Of a stretch of 64,000 bases of DNA, positions 10,708-21,900 are shown in pieces; within the stretch, counting starts at the first letter, position 1; each line of letters begins with the position of its first letter. This stretch comes from Zobellella iuensis (lineage in GTDB: Bacteria > Pseudomonadota > Gammaproteobacteria > Enterobacterales > Aeromonadaceae). Under the pieces are notes generated by a model. That model was not told the DNA's origin, did no database searches, and worked only from the letters and a program-made list of their open reading frames with translations. Both the position numbers and the translations under genes were made by a program. Location: positions 124,001-188,000 of the forward strand of contig NZ_JAERTZ010000026.1 of NCBI RefSeq assembly GCF_016746085.1, in the 5' to 3' direction.

Positions 10708-12089
10708 GTACCGTTCTCGGCAAAATTGTTGCCGACAAGAAAATCTGGGTCGAGGCGCGCAAGCAGGCCCAGCCCCTGGACAGTTTTGAAGCAGGACTGG
10801 TCCCGAGCGATCGGGACTTCGAGGCGGCCCTGGCCGCCGGCCAGCCGGCCTTTATCCTGGAATGCAAGAAAGCCTCGCCCTCCAAGGGCCTGATCCGCGC
10901 CGACTTCGACATCGACGCCATCGCCGGTGTGTACGGCCGCCATGCCTCGGCCATCTCGGTGCTGACCGACGAAAAATACTTCCAGGGCAGCTTCGAGTTC
11001 GTGGCCCGGGTGCGCAATCAGGTGACCCAGCCGGTTGTCTGCAAGGACTTCATCATCGACCCCTACCAGATCAAGCTGGCCCGCCACCACCAGGCCGACG
11101 CCATCCTGCTGATGCTGTCGGTACTGGACGATGACCAGTACCGGGAGCTGGCCGCCGTGGCGCGCGCGCTCGGCATGGGCATACTGACCGAGGTCATCAG
11201 CCGTGAGGAAGTGGAGCGCGCGCTGCGCCTCGATGCCCGGGTTATCGGCATCAACAACCGGGATCTGCGCGATCTGTCCATCGATCTGAACCGCACCCGG
11301 GAATTGTCCGCCCTGATCCCGGCCGATCGCATCGTCATCTCCGAATCCGGCATCCATCACCACGCCCAGGTGAAGGCATTGTCCGCCCACGCCGACGGCT
11401 TCCTGGTGGGCAGCTCGCTGATGGCCGAGGATGACCTGGATCTCGCCGTGCGCCGCCTGATCCTGGGCGACAACAAGGTGTGCGGCCTGACCCGCCCACA
11501 AGACGCCGCCGCCGCCCATGCCGCCGGTGCCGCCTTCGGTGGCCTGATCTTCGTGGCCAAGAGCCCGCGCTGCGTCAGTCTGGAGCAGGCGCAGGCCCTG
11601 ATCCGGACCGCGCCCCTCGACTACGTGGGCGTGTTCCAGAACCACAGGCGCACCGAGATTGCCGATACCGCCCGCACCCTGGGGCTGAAGGCGGTGCAGC
11701 TGCACGGTGACGAGGACGAGGCCTATATCGACGCCCTGCGCGCCATGCTGCCCGAAGGCGTGGAAATCTGGAAGGCGGTGGCGGTGGCGGATGCCCTGCC
11801 TCCTCTGCCCGCCAACGCCGACCGGCTGCTGTTCGACACCCAGGCCTTCGGCCAGAGCGGCGGCACCGGCCAGGCCTTCGACTGGTCGCTGCTGGCCACG
11901 CTCGACAAGCGCAACCTGATGCTCGCCGGCGGCCTCAACCCCGACAACGCCGCCCGTGCAGCCGCCCTCGGCTGCCGGGGGCTGGATTTCAATTCCGGCG
12001 TGGAAAGCGCCCCCGGGCAGAAAGACCCGGCCAAACTCGACGCGGCCTTCGCCGCCCTCAGACATTACGGACGCAGGAACACACAATGA
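10701..12089 (+). CDS. trpCF: Bifunctional indole-3-glycerol-phosphate synthase / phosphoribosylanthranilate isomerase
   Basis: The 462-residue fusion catalyses two successive steps, PRA isomerisation (C-terminal TrpF, from about residue 255, beginning [11 protein letters not shown]) and ring closure to indole-glycerol phosphate (N-terminal TrpC, with [12 protein letters not shown]). The TrpC-TrpF fusion is the usual state in gammaproteobacteria of the enteric type. It overlaps both neighbours in the operon. Confidence 0.97.
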   Translation: MLSTVLGKIVADKKIWVEARKQAQPLDSFEAGLVPSDRDFEAALAAGQPAFILECKKASPSKGLIRADFDIDAIAGVYGRHASAISVLTDEKYFQGSFEFVARVRNQVTQPVVCKDFIIDPYQIKLARHHQADAILLMLSVLDDDQYRELAAVARALGMGILTEVISREEVERALRLDARVIGINNRDLRDLSIDLNRTRELSALIPADRIVISESGIHHHAQVKALSAHADGFLVGSSLMAEDDLDLAVRRLILGDNKVCGLTRPQDAAAAHAAGAAFGGLIFVAKSPRCVSLEQAQALIRTAPLDYVGVFQNHRRTEIADTARTLGLKAVQLHGDEDEAYIDALRAMLPEGVEIWKAVAVADALPPLPANADRLLFDTQAFGQSGGTGQAFDWSLLATLDKRNLMLAGGLNPDNAARAAALGCRGLDFNSGVESAPGQKDPAKLDAAFAALRHYGRRNTQ

Positions 12090-13279
12090 CCCTACTTAAC
12101 CCCTTCTTCGGCGAATTTGGCGGCATGTACGTGCCCCAGATCCTGATGCCGGCCCTGCTCCAGCTGGAGCAGGCCTTTGTGGACGCCCAACAGGATCCGG
12201 AATTCGAGCGGGAATTCCGCGAGCTGCTGTGCGAATACGCCGGCCGCCCCACGCCCCTCACCAAGGTGCGCAACCTGGCATCCCACACCAAGACCCGCAT
12301 CTACCTCAAGCGGGAAGACCTGCTGCACGGCGGTGCCCACAAGACCAACCAGGTGCTGGGCCAGGCGCTACTGGCCAAACGCATGGGCAAGCGGGAGATC
12401 ATCGCCGAAACCGGCGCCGGCCAGCACGGCGTGGCCACCGCCCTGGCCTGTGCCCTGATGGGCCTCAAGTGCCGGGTATACATGGGCGCCAAGGACTGCG
12501 AGCGGCAGAAACCCAACGTGTTCCGCATGAAACTGATGGGCGCCGAGGTAATACCGGTGCACTCCGGCTCGGCCACCCTCAAGGACGCCTGCAACGAGGC
12601 GCTGCGCGACTGGGCCGCCAACTACGAGACCACCCACTACATGCTGGGCACCGCCGCCGGTCCGCATCCCTTCCCCACCATAGTGCGCGAGTTCCAGCGC
12701 ATGATCGGCGAGGAAGCCAAGGTGCAGATCAGGGAGCGCGAAACCCGGCTGCCGGACGCGGTGATCGCCTGCGTCGGCGGCGGCTCCAACGCCATCGGCA
12801 TCTTCGCCGACTTTATCGATGAAGAAGGCGTGGAGCTTATCGGCATCGAGCCCGCCGGCAAGGGCATCGACACCGGCGAGCACGGCGCGCCCCTGCGCCA
12901 CGGCACCAAGGGCGTGTTCTTCGGCATGCACTCGCTGCTGATGCAGAACGACGACGGCCAGATTGAGGAGTCCTACTCGGTGTCCGCCGGGCTCGACTTC
13001 CCCTCGGTCGGCCCCGAGCACGCCTACCTGGCCTCCATCGGCCGCGCCCGCTACGAGTCCATCACCGACGACGAAGCGCTGGACGCCTTCCAGGCCCTGG
13101 CCCGCTTTGAGGGCATCATACCGGCGCTGGAGTCCTCCCACGCCCTGGCCTACGCCCTGAAGATGGCCGAGGCCGAGCCGGAGAAAGAACAGGTGCTGGT
13201 CGTCAACCTCTCCGGCCGGGGCGACAAGGACATCTTTACCGTGGCCGAGATCCTGGAGCAGAAAGGAGTGCTGAAATGA
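12086..13279 (+). CDS. trpB: Tryptophan synthase beta chain
   Basis: TrpB condenses indole with serine using pyridoxal phosphate. The 397-residue product has the PLP lysine Lys86 in HGGAHKTNQ and the phosphate loop GGGSNAIG, positions matching E. coli TrpB within one residue. It overlaps trpCF by 4 bp and trpA by 4 bp, so the alpha and beta chains are translationally coupled. Confidence 0.98.
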   Translation: MTLLNPFFGEFGGMYVPQILMPALLQLEQAFVDAQQDPEFEREFRELLCEYAGRPTPLTKVRNLASHTKTRIYLKREDLLHGGAHKTNQVLGQALLAKRMGKREIIAETGAGQHGVATALACALMGLKCRVYMGAKDCERQKPNVFRMKLMGAEVIPVHSGSATLKDACNEALRDWAANYETTHYMLGTAAGPHPFPTIVREFQRMIGEEAKVQIRERETRLPDAVIACVGGGSNAIGIFADFIDEEGVELIGIEPAGKGIDTGEHGAPLRHGTKGVFFGMHSLLMQNDDGQIEESYSVSAGLDFPSVGPEHAYLASIGRARYESITDDEALDAFQALARFEGIIPALESSHALAYALKMAEAEPEKEQVLVVNLSGRGDKDIFTVAEILEQKGVLK

Positions 13280-14082
13280 GCCGTTACCAGTCTTTGTTCG
13301 ACCGGCTGAACGCCGCCGGTGAAGGCGCCTTCGTCCCCTTCGTGACCCTGGGCGATCCCACCCCTGCCCGGTCGCTCAAGGTAATCGACGCCCTGGTGGC
13401 CGGCGGCGCCGACGCCCTGGAGCTCGGCATTCCCTTCTCCGATCCGGTGGCCGATGGCCCCACCATCCAGGGCGCCACGGTGCGGGCGCTGGCGGCCGGC
13501 ACCCGCTCCGCCACCTGCTTCGAGATGCTGACCCAGATCCGCGAACAATACCCGGAGCTGCCCATCGGCCTGCTGGTGTACGCCAACCTGGTGTACAAGC
13601 CGGGCCCGGCCAACTTCTACGCCCAGTGCGTGGCCGCCGGGGTAGACTCGGTGCTGGTGGCCGACGTGCCGGTGGAAATGGCCGCCCCCTTCAAGGCCGC
13701 CGCCGACGAAGCGGGCATTGCCAGCATCTACATAGCGCCGCCCAACGGCAACGACGACACCCTGAAAACCGTAGCGGAAATGGGCTCGGGCTACACCTAC
13801 CTGCTGAGCCGCGCCGGGGTGACCGGCACCGAAACCAAGGCCGGCATGCCGGTGGACAGCCTACTGGCCAAACTGAAGGCATTCGGCGCCCCGCCCTCGC
13901 TGCTGGGCTTCGGCATCTCCAGCCCGGAGCAGGTGCGCGACGCCGTTCGCGCAGGTGCCGCCGGCGCCATTTCCGGCTCCGCCGTGGTCAAGATCATCGA
14001 GCAACACCTGGACGACGACCAGGCCATGCTGGACGCCCTGACCGCCTTCGTGCGGGATATGAAGGCGGCTACCCGCCCATAA
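13276..14082 (+). CDS. trpA: Tryptophan synthase alpha chain
   Basis: TrpA cleaves indole-glycerol phosphate and channels indole to TrpB. The 268-residue TIM-barrel has the catalytic Glu49 and Asp60 at the same positions as in E. coli, within [15 protein letters not shown]. It is the last gene of the operon and is followed within 10 bp by a hairpin. Confidence 0.98.
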   Translation: MSRYQSLFDRLNAAGEGAFVPFVTLGDPTPARSLKVIDALVAGGADALELGIPFSDPVADGPTIQGATVRALAAGTRSATCFEMLTQIREQYPELPIGLLVYANLVYKPGPANFYAQCVAAGVDSVLVADVPVEMAAPFKAAADEAGIASIYIAPPNGNDDTLKTVAEMGSGYTYLLSRAGVTGTETKAGMPVDSLLAKLKAFGAPPSLLGFGISSPEQVRDAVRAGAAGAISGSAVVKIIEQHLDDDQAMLDALTAFVRDMKAATRP

Positions 14083-14087
14083 CCAGA

Positions 14088-14114
14088 AGGGCCGGAGTGC
14101 ATCACTCCGGCCCT
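14088..14114 (+). terminator. Hairpin after trpA
   Basis: A perfect 12-bp stem (14088-14099 and 14103-14114) with a CAT loop starts 6 bp after the trpA stop. There is no real T-tract, so it may act as an mRNA 3' stabiliser or a weak terminator. Confidence 0.6.
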
Positions 14115-14158
14115 ATTCACCCCCTGGCTTGTATAAACAGGCCGATACCGCCAGCCAT

Positions 14159-14731
14159 TCAGATCAAAAGTTCAAACGGCCTCAATCTGGACACCGTTTC
14201 CGGGAGCCGCTGCTTCAACAGGCAGTCAAGGTATTCACTCGCGCTCAGCGCCGGACTTTTCAACGCCGCCCGTTGCCGACGAGCAGCTTCCAACACAACA
14301 CTGATATTCAGCTCCATCAGATCCGTAATAAAGTCATCCGGGTGGATCGCTCTTATATTAAACGGAGTCAGTATGTCGTTGGGAAAATCCTTCAAATTGA
14401 AGGTGATAATCGACTCGGCCCGAGTCTGAATCGCGGCGGCCACCACATGGCGATCATCCGGATCGGGTAGCTCAATGCCCGGAATAAGCTGCTCATAGCC
14501 GGTGACCAAGGCACCTGGTACATGGCTATCCATCAGTTCGCGCACTCTCTCAACCTTTGACTCATCGAGTTCGGGACGATTTTTGAGCAGGTTACGCATC
14601 CATTCCCGGTGGATATCATTCGACCAGCGAGCCCGAAACTGGCCGGAAAGCGCCAGGTACATCAACAAGCTCCTCAGGGGAGCCGGATACATCACACAGG
14701 CATCGTAGATGACCGTATAGTTCGAGCTCAT
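14159..14731 (-). CDS. PIN-domain toxin
   Basis: The 190-residue protein has a PIN nuclease fold: Asp10 in YDACVMYP, Glu43, the acidic cluster PDPDDRH at residues 89-95, and Asp115 in FNLKDF. PIN toxins cut RNA, typically tRNA or rRNA, in a metal-dependent way. Its ATG overlaps the stop of the upstream HTH gene by 4 bp, the normal layout of a type II toxin-antitoxin pair with the antitoxin first. The C-terminal ~60 residues after the PIN core are of unknown role. It is convergent with trpA. Confidence 0.85.
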   Translation of the reverse strand: MSSNYTVIYDACVMYPAPLRSLLMYLALSGQFRARWSNDIHREWMRNLLKNRPELDESKVERVRELMDSHVPGALVTGYEQLIPGIELPDPDDRHVVAAAIQTRAESIITFNLKDFPNDILTPFNIRAIHPDDFITDLMELNISVVLEAARRQRAALKSPALSASEYLDCLLKQRLPETVSRLRPFELLI

Positions 14732-15186
14732 TCGTATCCCATCCCCAATGCCTGATCCAGCTCGGACAGCTCAGACAGGCTCGCCAATCGCTTCTGCTCA
14801 AGCTGCTGCTGATAGGCACGCAGATCGGCAAACTTCACCTTGCGGCGATTTCCCGTGCGATGGAAGGGAATGGCGCCCTCGTCGAGCAAGCGAATAAGAG
14901 TTGGCCGCGACACATTCAGCAGATCCGCCGCTTCCTGGCTGGTCAATTCGGCATGAATAGGGACTAATTTGACACTATTCCCTTCTCCCAATTCGGTCAG
15001 TACATCGACCAGTAGGCGCAGGGCGCTGACCGGGATCTTGACCCTGTGTACTTCTCCCTTCTGATCGGTAACCGCCAGGGTCTGGGTATCCGCCCTGGTT
15101 TCCAGAATCGCGGATAGCTCCTGACTACAGAGCTTGGCCAGACTGGCTTCTTCCTGGGTCGGCAAGGTATCTTGTAAACGGCTCAT
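14728..15186 (-). CDS. Excisionase/MerR-type HTH antitoxin
   Basis: The 152-residue protein has an excisionase-family DNA-binding helix-turn-helix at about residues 81-125 (LTSQEAADLLNVSRPTL, then the wing FHRTGNRRKVKF). A ~75-residue N-terminal domain and a short C-terminal tail that could wrap the toxin flank it. It is cotranscribed with the PIN gene through an ATGA overlap. Its promoter is covered by three copies of an 11-bp repeat, which fits autorepression. The antitoxin role is inferred from position and family. Confidence 0.83.
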   Translation of the reverse strand: MSRLQDTLPTQEEASLAKLCSQELSAILETRADTQTLAVTDQKGEVHRVKIPVSALRLLVDVLTELGEGNSVKLVPIHAELTSQEAADLLNVSRPTLIRLLDEGAIPFHRTGNRRKVKFADLRAYQQQLEQKRLASLSELSELDQALGMGYE

Positions 15187-15215
15187 AAGACTATTTCCAT
15201 CCGGTTGAACTAACC

Positions 15216-15265
15216 CGAATTATTCGAAACTTTCGCAAACATGTCAATTATTCGAATTATCCGAA
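15216..15265 (-). promoter_or_regulatory. Promoter and repeat operators of the toxin-antitoxin pair
   Basis: On the minus strand TTGACA (15242-15247) and AATAAT (15219-15224) are separated by 17 bp, close to a consensus sigma-70 promoter. The repeat AATTATTCGAA occurs at 15218-15228 and 15246-15256, with a third copy (AATTATCCGAA, one mismatch) at 15255-15265. The first copy covers the -10 and the second overlaps the -35, so binding would block RNA polymerase. Confidence 0.8.
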
Positions 15266-15404
15266 AAAGATATGGCGGTTTATAGCCCTTATCCGAGCAG
15301 AGCAGTTGGGCTACCAACTCCACGCCGGCAGCCAAGAGCTGTGCCGACGCAGGAACTCTGATAAGGTACTGAACCATCATTGATTTTACTATTAGTGCCG
15401 GCCA

Positions 15405-15983
15405 GTGGATTTTTATCAGCAAAACGCCCTCAGCTTCTACCGGGATACGGTTTCCGTCGATATGGCGTCCCTCTATGGCCGTTTTCTGCCCCATGTCGCC
15501 AAGGGCGGCCGGATCCTCGACGCAGGATGCGGCTCGGGCCGGGATGCCCGCTATTTCCTTCACCAGGGCTTTGCGGTGGAAGCCTTCGATGCCAGCCCCG
15601 CCCTGGCCGATCTGGCCCGGCAACTGACCTGTCTACCGGTCGCGGTATGCCGTTTCGAGGAGTTTAGCGGCCTATCCCGGTTTGATGCCATCTGGGCCTG
15701 TGCCTCCCTGCTGCATGTACCGCTGGCGAAATTGCCCGGCGTCATGGCCCACCTGACCGACATGCTGCACCCCGACGGGGTGTTTTACTGCTCCTTCAAG
15801 TACGGCGACGGCGAAATCCGCCGCGACGGCCGCACCTTCACCAATATGACCGAAACCGGCCTGGCCCAGTTGCTGACGGGCTTGCCGTTACGCCTTGAAG
15901 CAATGTGGCAAACCAGCGATCTACGTCCGGGCCGGGAGCAGGAGCGCTGGCTCAACGCCCTGCTGGTCAAGGAGCCGTCATGA
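15405..15983 (+). CDS. Class I SAM-dependent methyltransferase
   Basis: The 192-residue protein is a Rossmann-fold methyltransferase with the SAM motif ILDAGCGSGRDARYF at about residues 37-51 and an acidic FDAS turn after strand 2. The start is a GTG with a weak ribosome site, giving MDFYQQNALSFYRDT, a common start for this family. It resembles small-molecule methylases and shows no DNA target-recognition domain. The TGA overlaps the ATG of the next gene, so it is the first gene of an operon with two PLD-helicase proteins. The substrate is unknown. Confidence 0.82.
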   Translation: MDFYQQNALSFYRDTVSVDMASLYGRFLPHVAKGGRILDAGCGSGRDARYFLHQGFAVEAFDASPALADLARQLTCLPVAVCRFEEFSGLSRFDAIWACASLLHVPLAKLPGVMAHLTDMLHPDGVFYCSFKYGDGEIRRDGRTFTNMTETGLAQLLTGLPLRLEAMWQTSDLRPGREQERWLNALLVKEPS

Positions 15984-18892
15984 CCGCCTTGCACCTGATC
16001 CCCGGCGGCAGCAGCGGCGACATCAGCTTCCAGCAGCCGCTGCTCGCTCCCCTGCTCGATGCCATCAACGCCACCGGCGCCGCAGGCCGTATCGATATCT
16101 GCGTATCCTTTATCCGCCTGAGCGGCCTCGAATTGCTGCAGCCGGCCCTGAGCGACGCTCGAGAGCGTGGGGTAAGGCTGCGCATCGTCACCTCCGATTA
16201 CCTGGACGTCACCGAGCCGGTGGCCCTGCGCCGGCTGATGCTGCTGGCGGAACGGGGCGCCGAGGTGCTGATCTACGAGAGCGCGGGCAACCCGGGGTTT
16301 CATCTCAAATCCTATCTCTGTATTCATCAGCGGGCAGGCCACCGGCTCAGGGGCCACGCTTTTGTGGGCTCCAGCAATATATCCCGGGCGGCGCTGACCG
16401 AATCCCTGGAGTGGAACTGGTCGCTCAGGGTGGATGACGAAGCAACCGGCGAGTCGGCCCGTAGCCTGCTGGAACTGGCCGAACAGATGGAGCAACTGGC
16501 ACGGGACCACCGGGTAACGACACTCAGCCACGATTGGATAGACGGCTATATCGAACGCTACCGGCATAGTCCGCTGACCGGATTGCGCGCGCTCAGCGGC
16601 GACGCCGATAGCGATGCCGACACCCTGCGCGAACCCCCCATTCCCAACAACGTGCAACAGGAAGTACTGGTAGCACTACAGGCCAGCCGCAGCCAGGGTT
16701 TCAAGCGAGGCCTGGTGGTGATGGCCACCGGCCTGGGCAAAACCTGGCTGGCGGCGTTCGATGCCCGCCAGTTACAGGCCCGGCGGCTGCTGTTTGTGGC
16801 ACACCGGGACGAGATCATCGAGCAGGCCCAGCAGACCTTTATCCGGTTGCGCCCCGAGGCCCACACCGGGATCTACAACGGCAAACGGCAGGAGCAGGCC
16901 GACTGGCTGTTCGCCTCGGTGCAAACCCTGGGCAGGGCCGAACACTTGCGCAATTTCGCGCCGGATCACTTCGACTACATCATCGTCGACGAATTTCACC
17001 ATGCCGCCGCCACTGGCTATCGCCGCCTGCTGGATCACTTTCGCCCCCGCTTTTTGCTGGGCCTGACCGCCACGCCGGATCGCACCGACCAAGCCGATAT
17101 CCTAGCATTGTGCGACGACAACCTAGTGTTCGAACGGGGCTTACGCGATGCCATCCAGGCCCGTCAACTGGCGCCCTTTATCTATCAGGGGATCCTCGAC
17201 GAGCACATCGATTATGCTCACATCCCCTGGCGCAACGGCCGTTTCGATCCCGCCGCGCTGGAACATGCCTTTGCCAGCCGCCGGCGAGCGCAGCACGCCC
17301 TCAGGCACTGGCGCGCCCATGCCCAGCAACGCACCCTGGCGTTTTGCATTTCCCGCGCCCACGCCGACTTTATGGCCAAGGAATTCATCGAGGCCGGCAT
17401 CCGCGCCGTTGCCATCCATTCCCACTCCGAGATGCCGCGCAACCAGGCCCTGCGCGAGCTTGAAAGCGGCACCCTGCAGGTGATCTTCTCGGTGGACCTG
17501 TTCAACGAAGGCACCGATCTGCCCGCCATCGACACCCTGCTGATGTTGAGGCCCACCGAGTCGCGCATCGTCTTTTTGCAGCAACTGGGTCGCGGCCTGC
17601 GCCTGCACCCGGGCAAACAGCAACTGATGGTGGTCGATCTGGTGGGCAACCACCGGGCCTGCCTGTTCAAACCCTATCTGTTGCAACAGTTGTTGGAAGA
17701 CGACGACCGCGCCATCCGCGCCAGTCAGCGGCCCGAGCTGCCCGACGGCTGTCATATCAACCTGGATCCGGCGCTGCTCCCCTTGCTCGAGCAACTGCGT
17801 CGGGGCCATCGACTGAAGATGGTGGACGACTACCGGGCTCTGAAGGAGGAGCTGGGATATCGTCCTTCCGCCGTGCAGGCCTTCCAGGCCGGGCTGGATT
17901 TTGCCAAGTTGCGTCGGCAGCATGGCAGTTGGTTCGAACTGCTGCACGACGAAGGCGAGCTGTCGGAAGCGGCCGGCCGGGTGCTGGCCGAGTTGCGGGA
18001 CTTTCTGCGGACCGGCATTGAAACCACCACCCTGACCAAGAGCTTCAAGGCGATATTGCTGCAGGCCCTGCTGGAGCTGGACGGTCTGCGCCAGCCGCCT
18101 ACCCTAGCGGCACTGGCCGAACAATCCCGCTATGTGCTGGAACGCCATCCCGATCTGCTGCAACTCGATCTACCACCCGCCCAGCAGGCCATGACCGCCG
18201 ACTCCAGCGCCTGGCTGCGCTACTGGCAAGGCAACCCTGTCAGGTTCAGCACCGGCGGCACCCCAGGATCGCAAGCCGATTACTGGTTCGAGCTGAAAGA
18301 CGACCGCTTCTGCCCCCGTTTTGCCCTGCCCGTTGCGGAGCTGGAGACCCTGCACCAAATGATGCAGGAACTGGTGGATCTGCGCCTGGCCGAATACCGC
18401 CGGCGCAAGGCACCGCAGCTTGCGAAAGCGAAACAGCCAGCGACCAACAGCGTCAGCACACCAATGGCAGAGGCCATCAAATTATTCTGTTTTCCCGACT
18501 TGAAAATTGCCTGTGGCCATTTCAAGACCGGCAGCGGTGACTACGCCGAGATGGTGCCGATGCCGGACCATTACGGACGGCTCGATCCTAGTCGCCACTT
18601 TCTGGCCCGGGCCAGCGGTTACTCCATGAACGGTGGCAAACAGCCGATACAGGATGGCGATCTGCTGTTGCTGGAATGGATCAGGCCCGACGCCGCCGGC
18701 AGCATCAGCGGCCAGACCCTGGCCATAGAACGGCAGGACGAATCCGGCGACAGCCAATACCTGTTGCGGGTGATTAACAAAAATCCGGACGGCAGCTATC
18801 GGCTACATGCCACCAACCCGGCTTATGAGGATCTGGCCGCCACCTTTGATATGAAACCCTTTGCCCGGTTCAGGGCGGTGGTCGCAGAATAA
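15980..18892 (+). CDS. PLD-nuclease / SF2 helicase / S24-like protein
   Basis: The 970-residue protein combines three modules. Residues 1-190 form a phospholipase D-like nuclease domain with one HxK motif (His108, Lys110) followed by GSSNIS near 130. Residues 220-600 are a superfamily 2 helicase with ATGLGKT at 249-255, DEFH at 337-340 and GLTATP at 361-366. The C-terminal ~130 residues look like a LexA/S24 peptidase fold, with SGYSM (Ser882) and IQDGD. The usual catalytic lysine position appears to be Arg930. It overlaps the methyltransferase gene (ATGA) and is followed after 11 bp by a second PLD-helicase. A role in restriction of foreign DNA is inference. Confidence 0.82.
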   Translation: MTALHLIPGGSSGDISFQQPLLAPLLDAINATGAAGRIDICVSFIRLSGLELLQPALSDARERGVRLRIVTSDYLDVTEPVALRRLMLLAERGAEVLIYESAGNPGFHLKSYLCIHQRAGHRLRGHAFVGSSNISRAALTESLEWNWSLRVDDEATGESARSLLELAEQMEQLARDHRVTTLSHDWIDGYIERYRHSPLTGLRALSGDADSDADTLREPPIPNNVQQEVLVALQASRSQGFKRGLVVMATGLGKTWLAAFDARQLQARRLLFVAHRDEIIEQAQQTFIRLRPEAHTGIYNGKRQEQADWLFASVQTLGRAEHLRNFAPDHFDYIIVDEFHHAAATGYRRLLDHFRPRFLLGLTATPDRTDQADILALCDDNLVFERGLRDAIQARQLAPFIYQGILDEHIDYAHIPWRNGRFDPAALEHAFASRRRAQHALRHWRAHAQQRTLAFCISRAHADFMAKEFIEAGIRAVAIHSHSEMPRNQALRELESGTLQVIFSVDLFNEGTDLPAIDTLLMLRPTESRIVFLQQLGRGLRLHPGKQQLMVVDLVGNHRACLFKPYLLQQLLEDDDRAIRASQRPELPDGCHINLDPALLPLLEQLRRGHRLKMVDDYRALKEELGYRPSAVQAFQAGLDFAKLRRQHGSWFELLHDEGELSEAAGRVLAELRDFLRTGIETTTLTKSFKAILLQALLELDGLRQPPTLAALAEQSRYVLERHPDLLQLDLPPAQQAMTADSSAWLRYWQGNPVRFSTGGTPGSQADYWFELKDDRFCPRFALPVAELETLHQMMQELVDLRLAEYRRRKAPQLAKAKQPATNSVSTPMAEAIKLFCFPDLKIACGHFKTGSGDYAEMVPMPDHYGRLDPSRHFLARASGYSMNGGKQPIQDGDLLLLEWIRPDAAGSISGQTLAIERQDESGDSQYLLRVINKNPDGSYRLHATNPAYEDLAATFDMKPFARFRAVVAE

Positions 18893-18903
18893 TAAGGAAC
18901 AGG

Positions 18904-21900
18904 ATGAAAACACCGCTGGCACAGGGACTCTACGATCTGCTGACCACCCAAGGGATAGCGGCGGCGCTGGAACGATCCGGGCTTTATGCCGAGCCCGAAG
19001 CGCTGAACCCGGCGTTCAGCCACGAGCGTCTGGCCGATGCCCTGGCCGAGCAGTTGTCGCAGCTGCTGGCTGAAGTTGCGGGTGACAAGCAAGCCAAGGT
19101 GAAAGCGCAGGCTGAGCTTATCAACGACATACTGCAATATTCCCGTCAGCGATTGAACCAGGCCGAAGAGCCCGATCTGCTGTGCACGCCGCCCCAGGTG
19201 CTGCGCTCGCTTTATCCTGCCCAACGAAAGCCAGCGTTGCCGACCATCGGCCTGGCACAGCCCTGGTTGTTTACCGCCGGCAAGGACTCCCCCGCCCTGT
19301 TGCATGAGCTGACCGCCGAACTGGCCTCCTGTAACAACGTGGATATTCTGGTGAGTTTTATCACCGTATCGGGGGTGCGCAAAATCATCGAAGTGCTCAA
19401 ACGGATCACCAGCACCGATGCTGGGGGCGCCAGCCAGGCCCGGATCCGGGTACTGACCACCACCTATGTGGGTGCGACCGAGCAAAAGGCGCTAGATATG
19501 CTGGCCCGACTGCCTCACTGCGAAGTCCGGGTATCACTCGACGGCCGCCGCACCCGCCTGCATGCCAAGGCCTGGATCTTCGAGCGGGACACCGGTTTCG
19601 GCTCAGCCTATGTGGGCAGCGCCAACCTCTCCGGCGCCGCCTTGATGGGCGGCCTGGAATGGACGGTCAAATTCACCGAAAAAGGGCAGAACCTGCTCTT
19701 CCAACGGGCCCAGGCGCATTTTGAAACCCTGTGGGAAGACGGCGAGTTCCAACCCTATAACCCGGACAATCAGACGCACCGTGACGAGCTGGAAAAGGCG
19801 CTGAAACGGGAATCAGGCAGGGATCTGATCGCCACGCCTACTTTCTTCGATATCGAGCCCAAGCCTTTTCAACTGGATATTCTGGAACAGCTGGATAACG
19901 AGCGGGAACATGGCCGCATGCGTAACCTGCTGGTGGCTGCCACCGGCACCGGCAAAACCGTGATGGCGGCGTTCGATTACCGCCGTCTGGCCCGCAAGCA
20001 GGGGGGCTGGCCACGGCTATTGTTTATCGCCCACCGCAAAGAGCTGCTACTGCAGGCCCTGCGTACTTTTCGGCTGGTATTGCGTGAGCCGGAGTTCGGC
20101 GATCTCTTTACCGGCGAGCACCAACCCGAGCAGGATCAACACCTGTTTGCCACCATCCAGAGCCTCAATGCCCGCAAGCTGGTCACCCACCAGAGCGCCG
20201 CTTACTGGCAGATGGTGATCGTCGACGAATGCCATCATATCGAGGCCAACAGCTTCGACACTTTGCTTTCCACCCTCAGACCCGCATGCCTGCTGGGCCT
20301 TACTGCCACCCCCGAGCGGGCCGACGGCAAGAATATCCTGCGCCATTTCGATAACCGGCCGGATGGCTCACCGGCGGCGCAGCTGCGCCTGTGGCAGGCG
20401 CTGGATCTGCAACTGCTGGCGCCCTTTGAATATTACGCCTGCGACGATGACACCGACTACAGGGGCATTCCCTGGCAGCAGGCCAACGAACTCAAGGCCC
20501 TGGATACGCTGCTAACCGGCAACCAGGTACGTGCCGCCGCCGTGATCCGCGCCTGGCAACAGCTGGTAGACGATCCTCGCCGGAGCAAAACCCTGGTGTT
20601 CTGCGTGAGCATTGCCCATGCCGAATTTATGGCAACCCAGTTTGAGCAAGCCGGCATCCTCGCCCGGGTGATCTCCGGGCAAAGCGCGGCCAAGGAGCGG
20701 CGGGATCTGCCCAGGCAACTGGAGCGCGGTGAGATCCACGCCCTGGTGACGGTCGACCTCTATAACGAAGGGGTCGACTTGCCCTTTGTCGATACCTTGC
20801 TGCTGTTGCGGCCCACACAGAGCTCCACCCTGTTCCAGCAACAAATCGGCCGGGGGCTGCGCCTGTTCGAGGGCAAGGAAAGCTGTCTGATCCTGGATTT
20901 TGTCGGCCAGCATAAAGAAGGGTTCCGTTTCGATCTGCTCTACGGCGCCATTACCGGCCTGTCGCGCCGTGAGGTCATCGGCTGCATAGAAAACGGCTTT
21001 GCTCGCCTGCCCAGCGGTTGCCATATCCAGCTGCAAAAGCAAGCCCGGGAACATATTCTGGCCAGCCTGAAGCAGGCGCTGAACCAGAACTGGCGCCGAC
21101 TGCAGCAAGAGCTGCACGCCTATGTCAGCCTAACCGGCAACCGCCGGGTTGCGCTTGGGGATTTTCTTCGCGATCAACAACTGGAACTGGACGATATCTA
21201 TCGCGGCGGTAACAACAGCGGCTGGACCAATCTGCAACGGGATGCGGGTTTATTACCGGGAGAAGCCAACCCCGAGGAGCATTACTTCAGCCGCCGCCTG
21301 AGCAGCCTGTTGCACCTGGACGATCCGGAACAACTACAGCTGTTCGGCCAGGTAGCCGAGCAGCGGGCCCGATACGTCATCGACGATGAGCAACGCCGAC
21401 AGCGGCTACAGATGCTGGCCTATCAAATCGATGGCCAACAAAGCCAGACCGGCTCGGCCCAGGCTTTTCTCGAACGGCTGGCCCAGGCGCCGGCGGTGTG
21501 TGATGAACTGGCCCAGCTCAGCCGCTACCTGGATGCCAGGACCCAGCATCAATACCCGTCCCTGCCAGGGTTGGAGCATACCCCTCTTAAGCTGCATGCA
21601 GCCTACCACAACCGGGAAATCCTCACCGCCGTGGGCTTTTTGACCGCGGAAAAACGCACCCCTTTCCAAGCCGGGGTACTAGTGCTAAAAGCATGTAAAA
21701 CCGAGCTGCTGTTTGTCACCCTGGATAAAAGCACCTCCCTGCACGAGGGCGTGGCCTATCACGATTACGCCATCAGCCAAAGCCTGTTCCACTGGCAATC
21801 CCAGAACAGCGCCGGTCCCCACACCTCGACCGGTCGCCGCTATATCGACAGCGGGCACAATGGCTGGCGCTTCCAGCTGTTTGTGCGCATCGACAAGAAT

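Noticed and set aside
15405-15983. DNA modification methylase of a restriction system
   Set aside because: The protein is short and has a generic SAM fold without the DPPY/NPPY or PC catalytic motifs of DNA adenine or cytosine methylases. A restriction-modification label is therefore not supported, although the gene is in the helicase operon.
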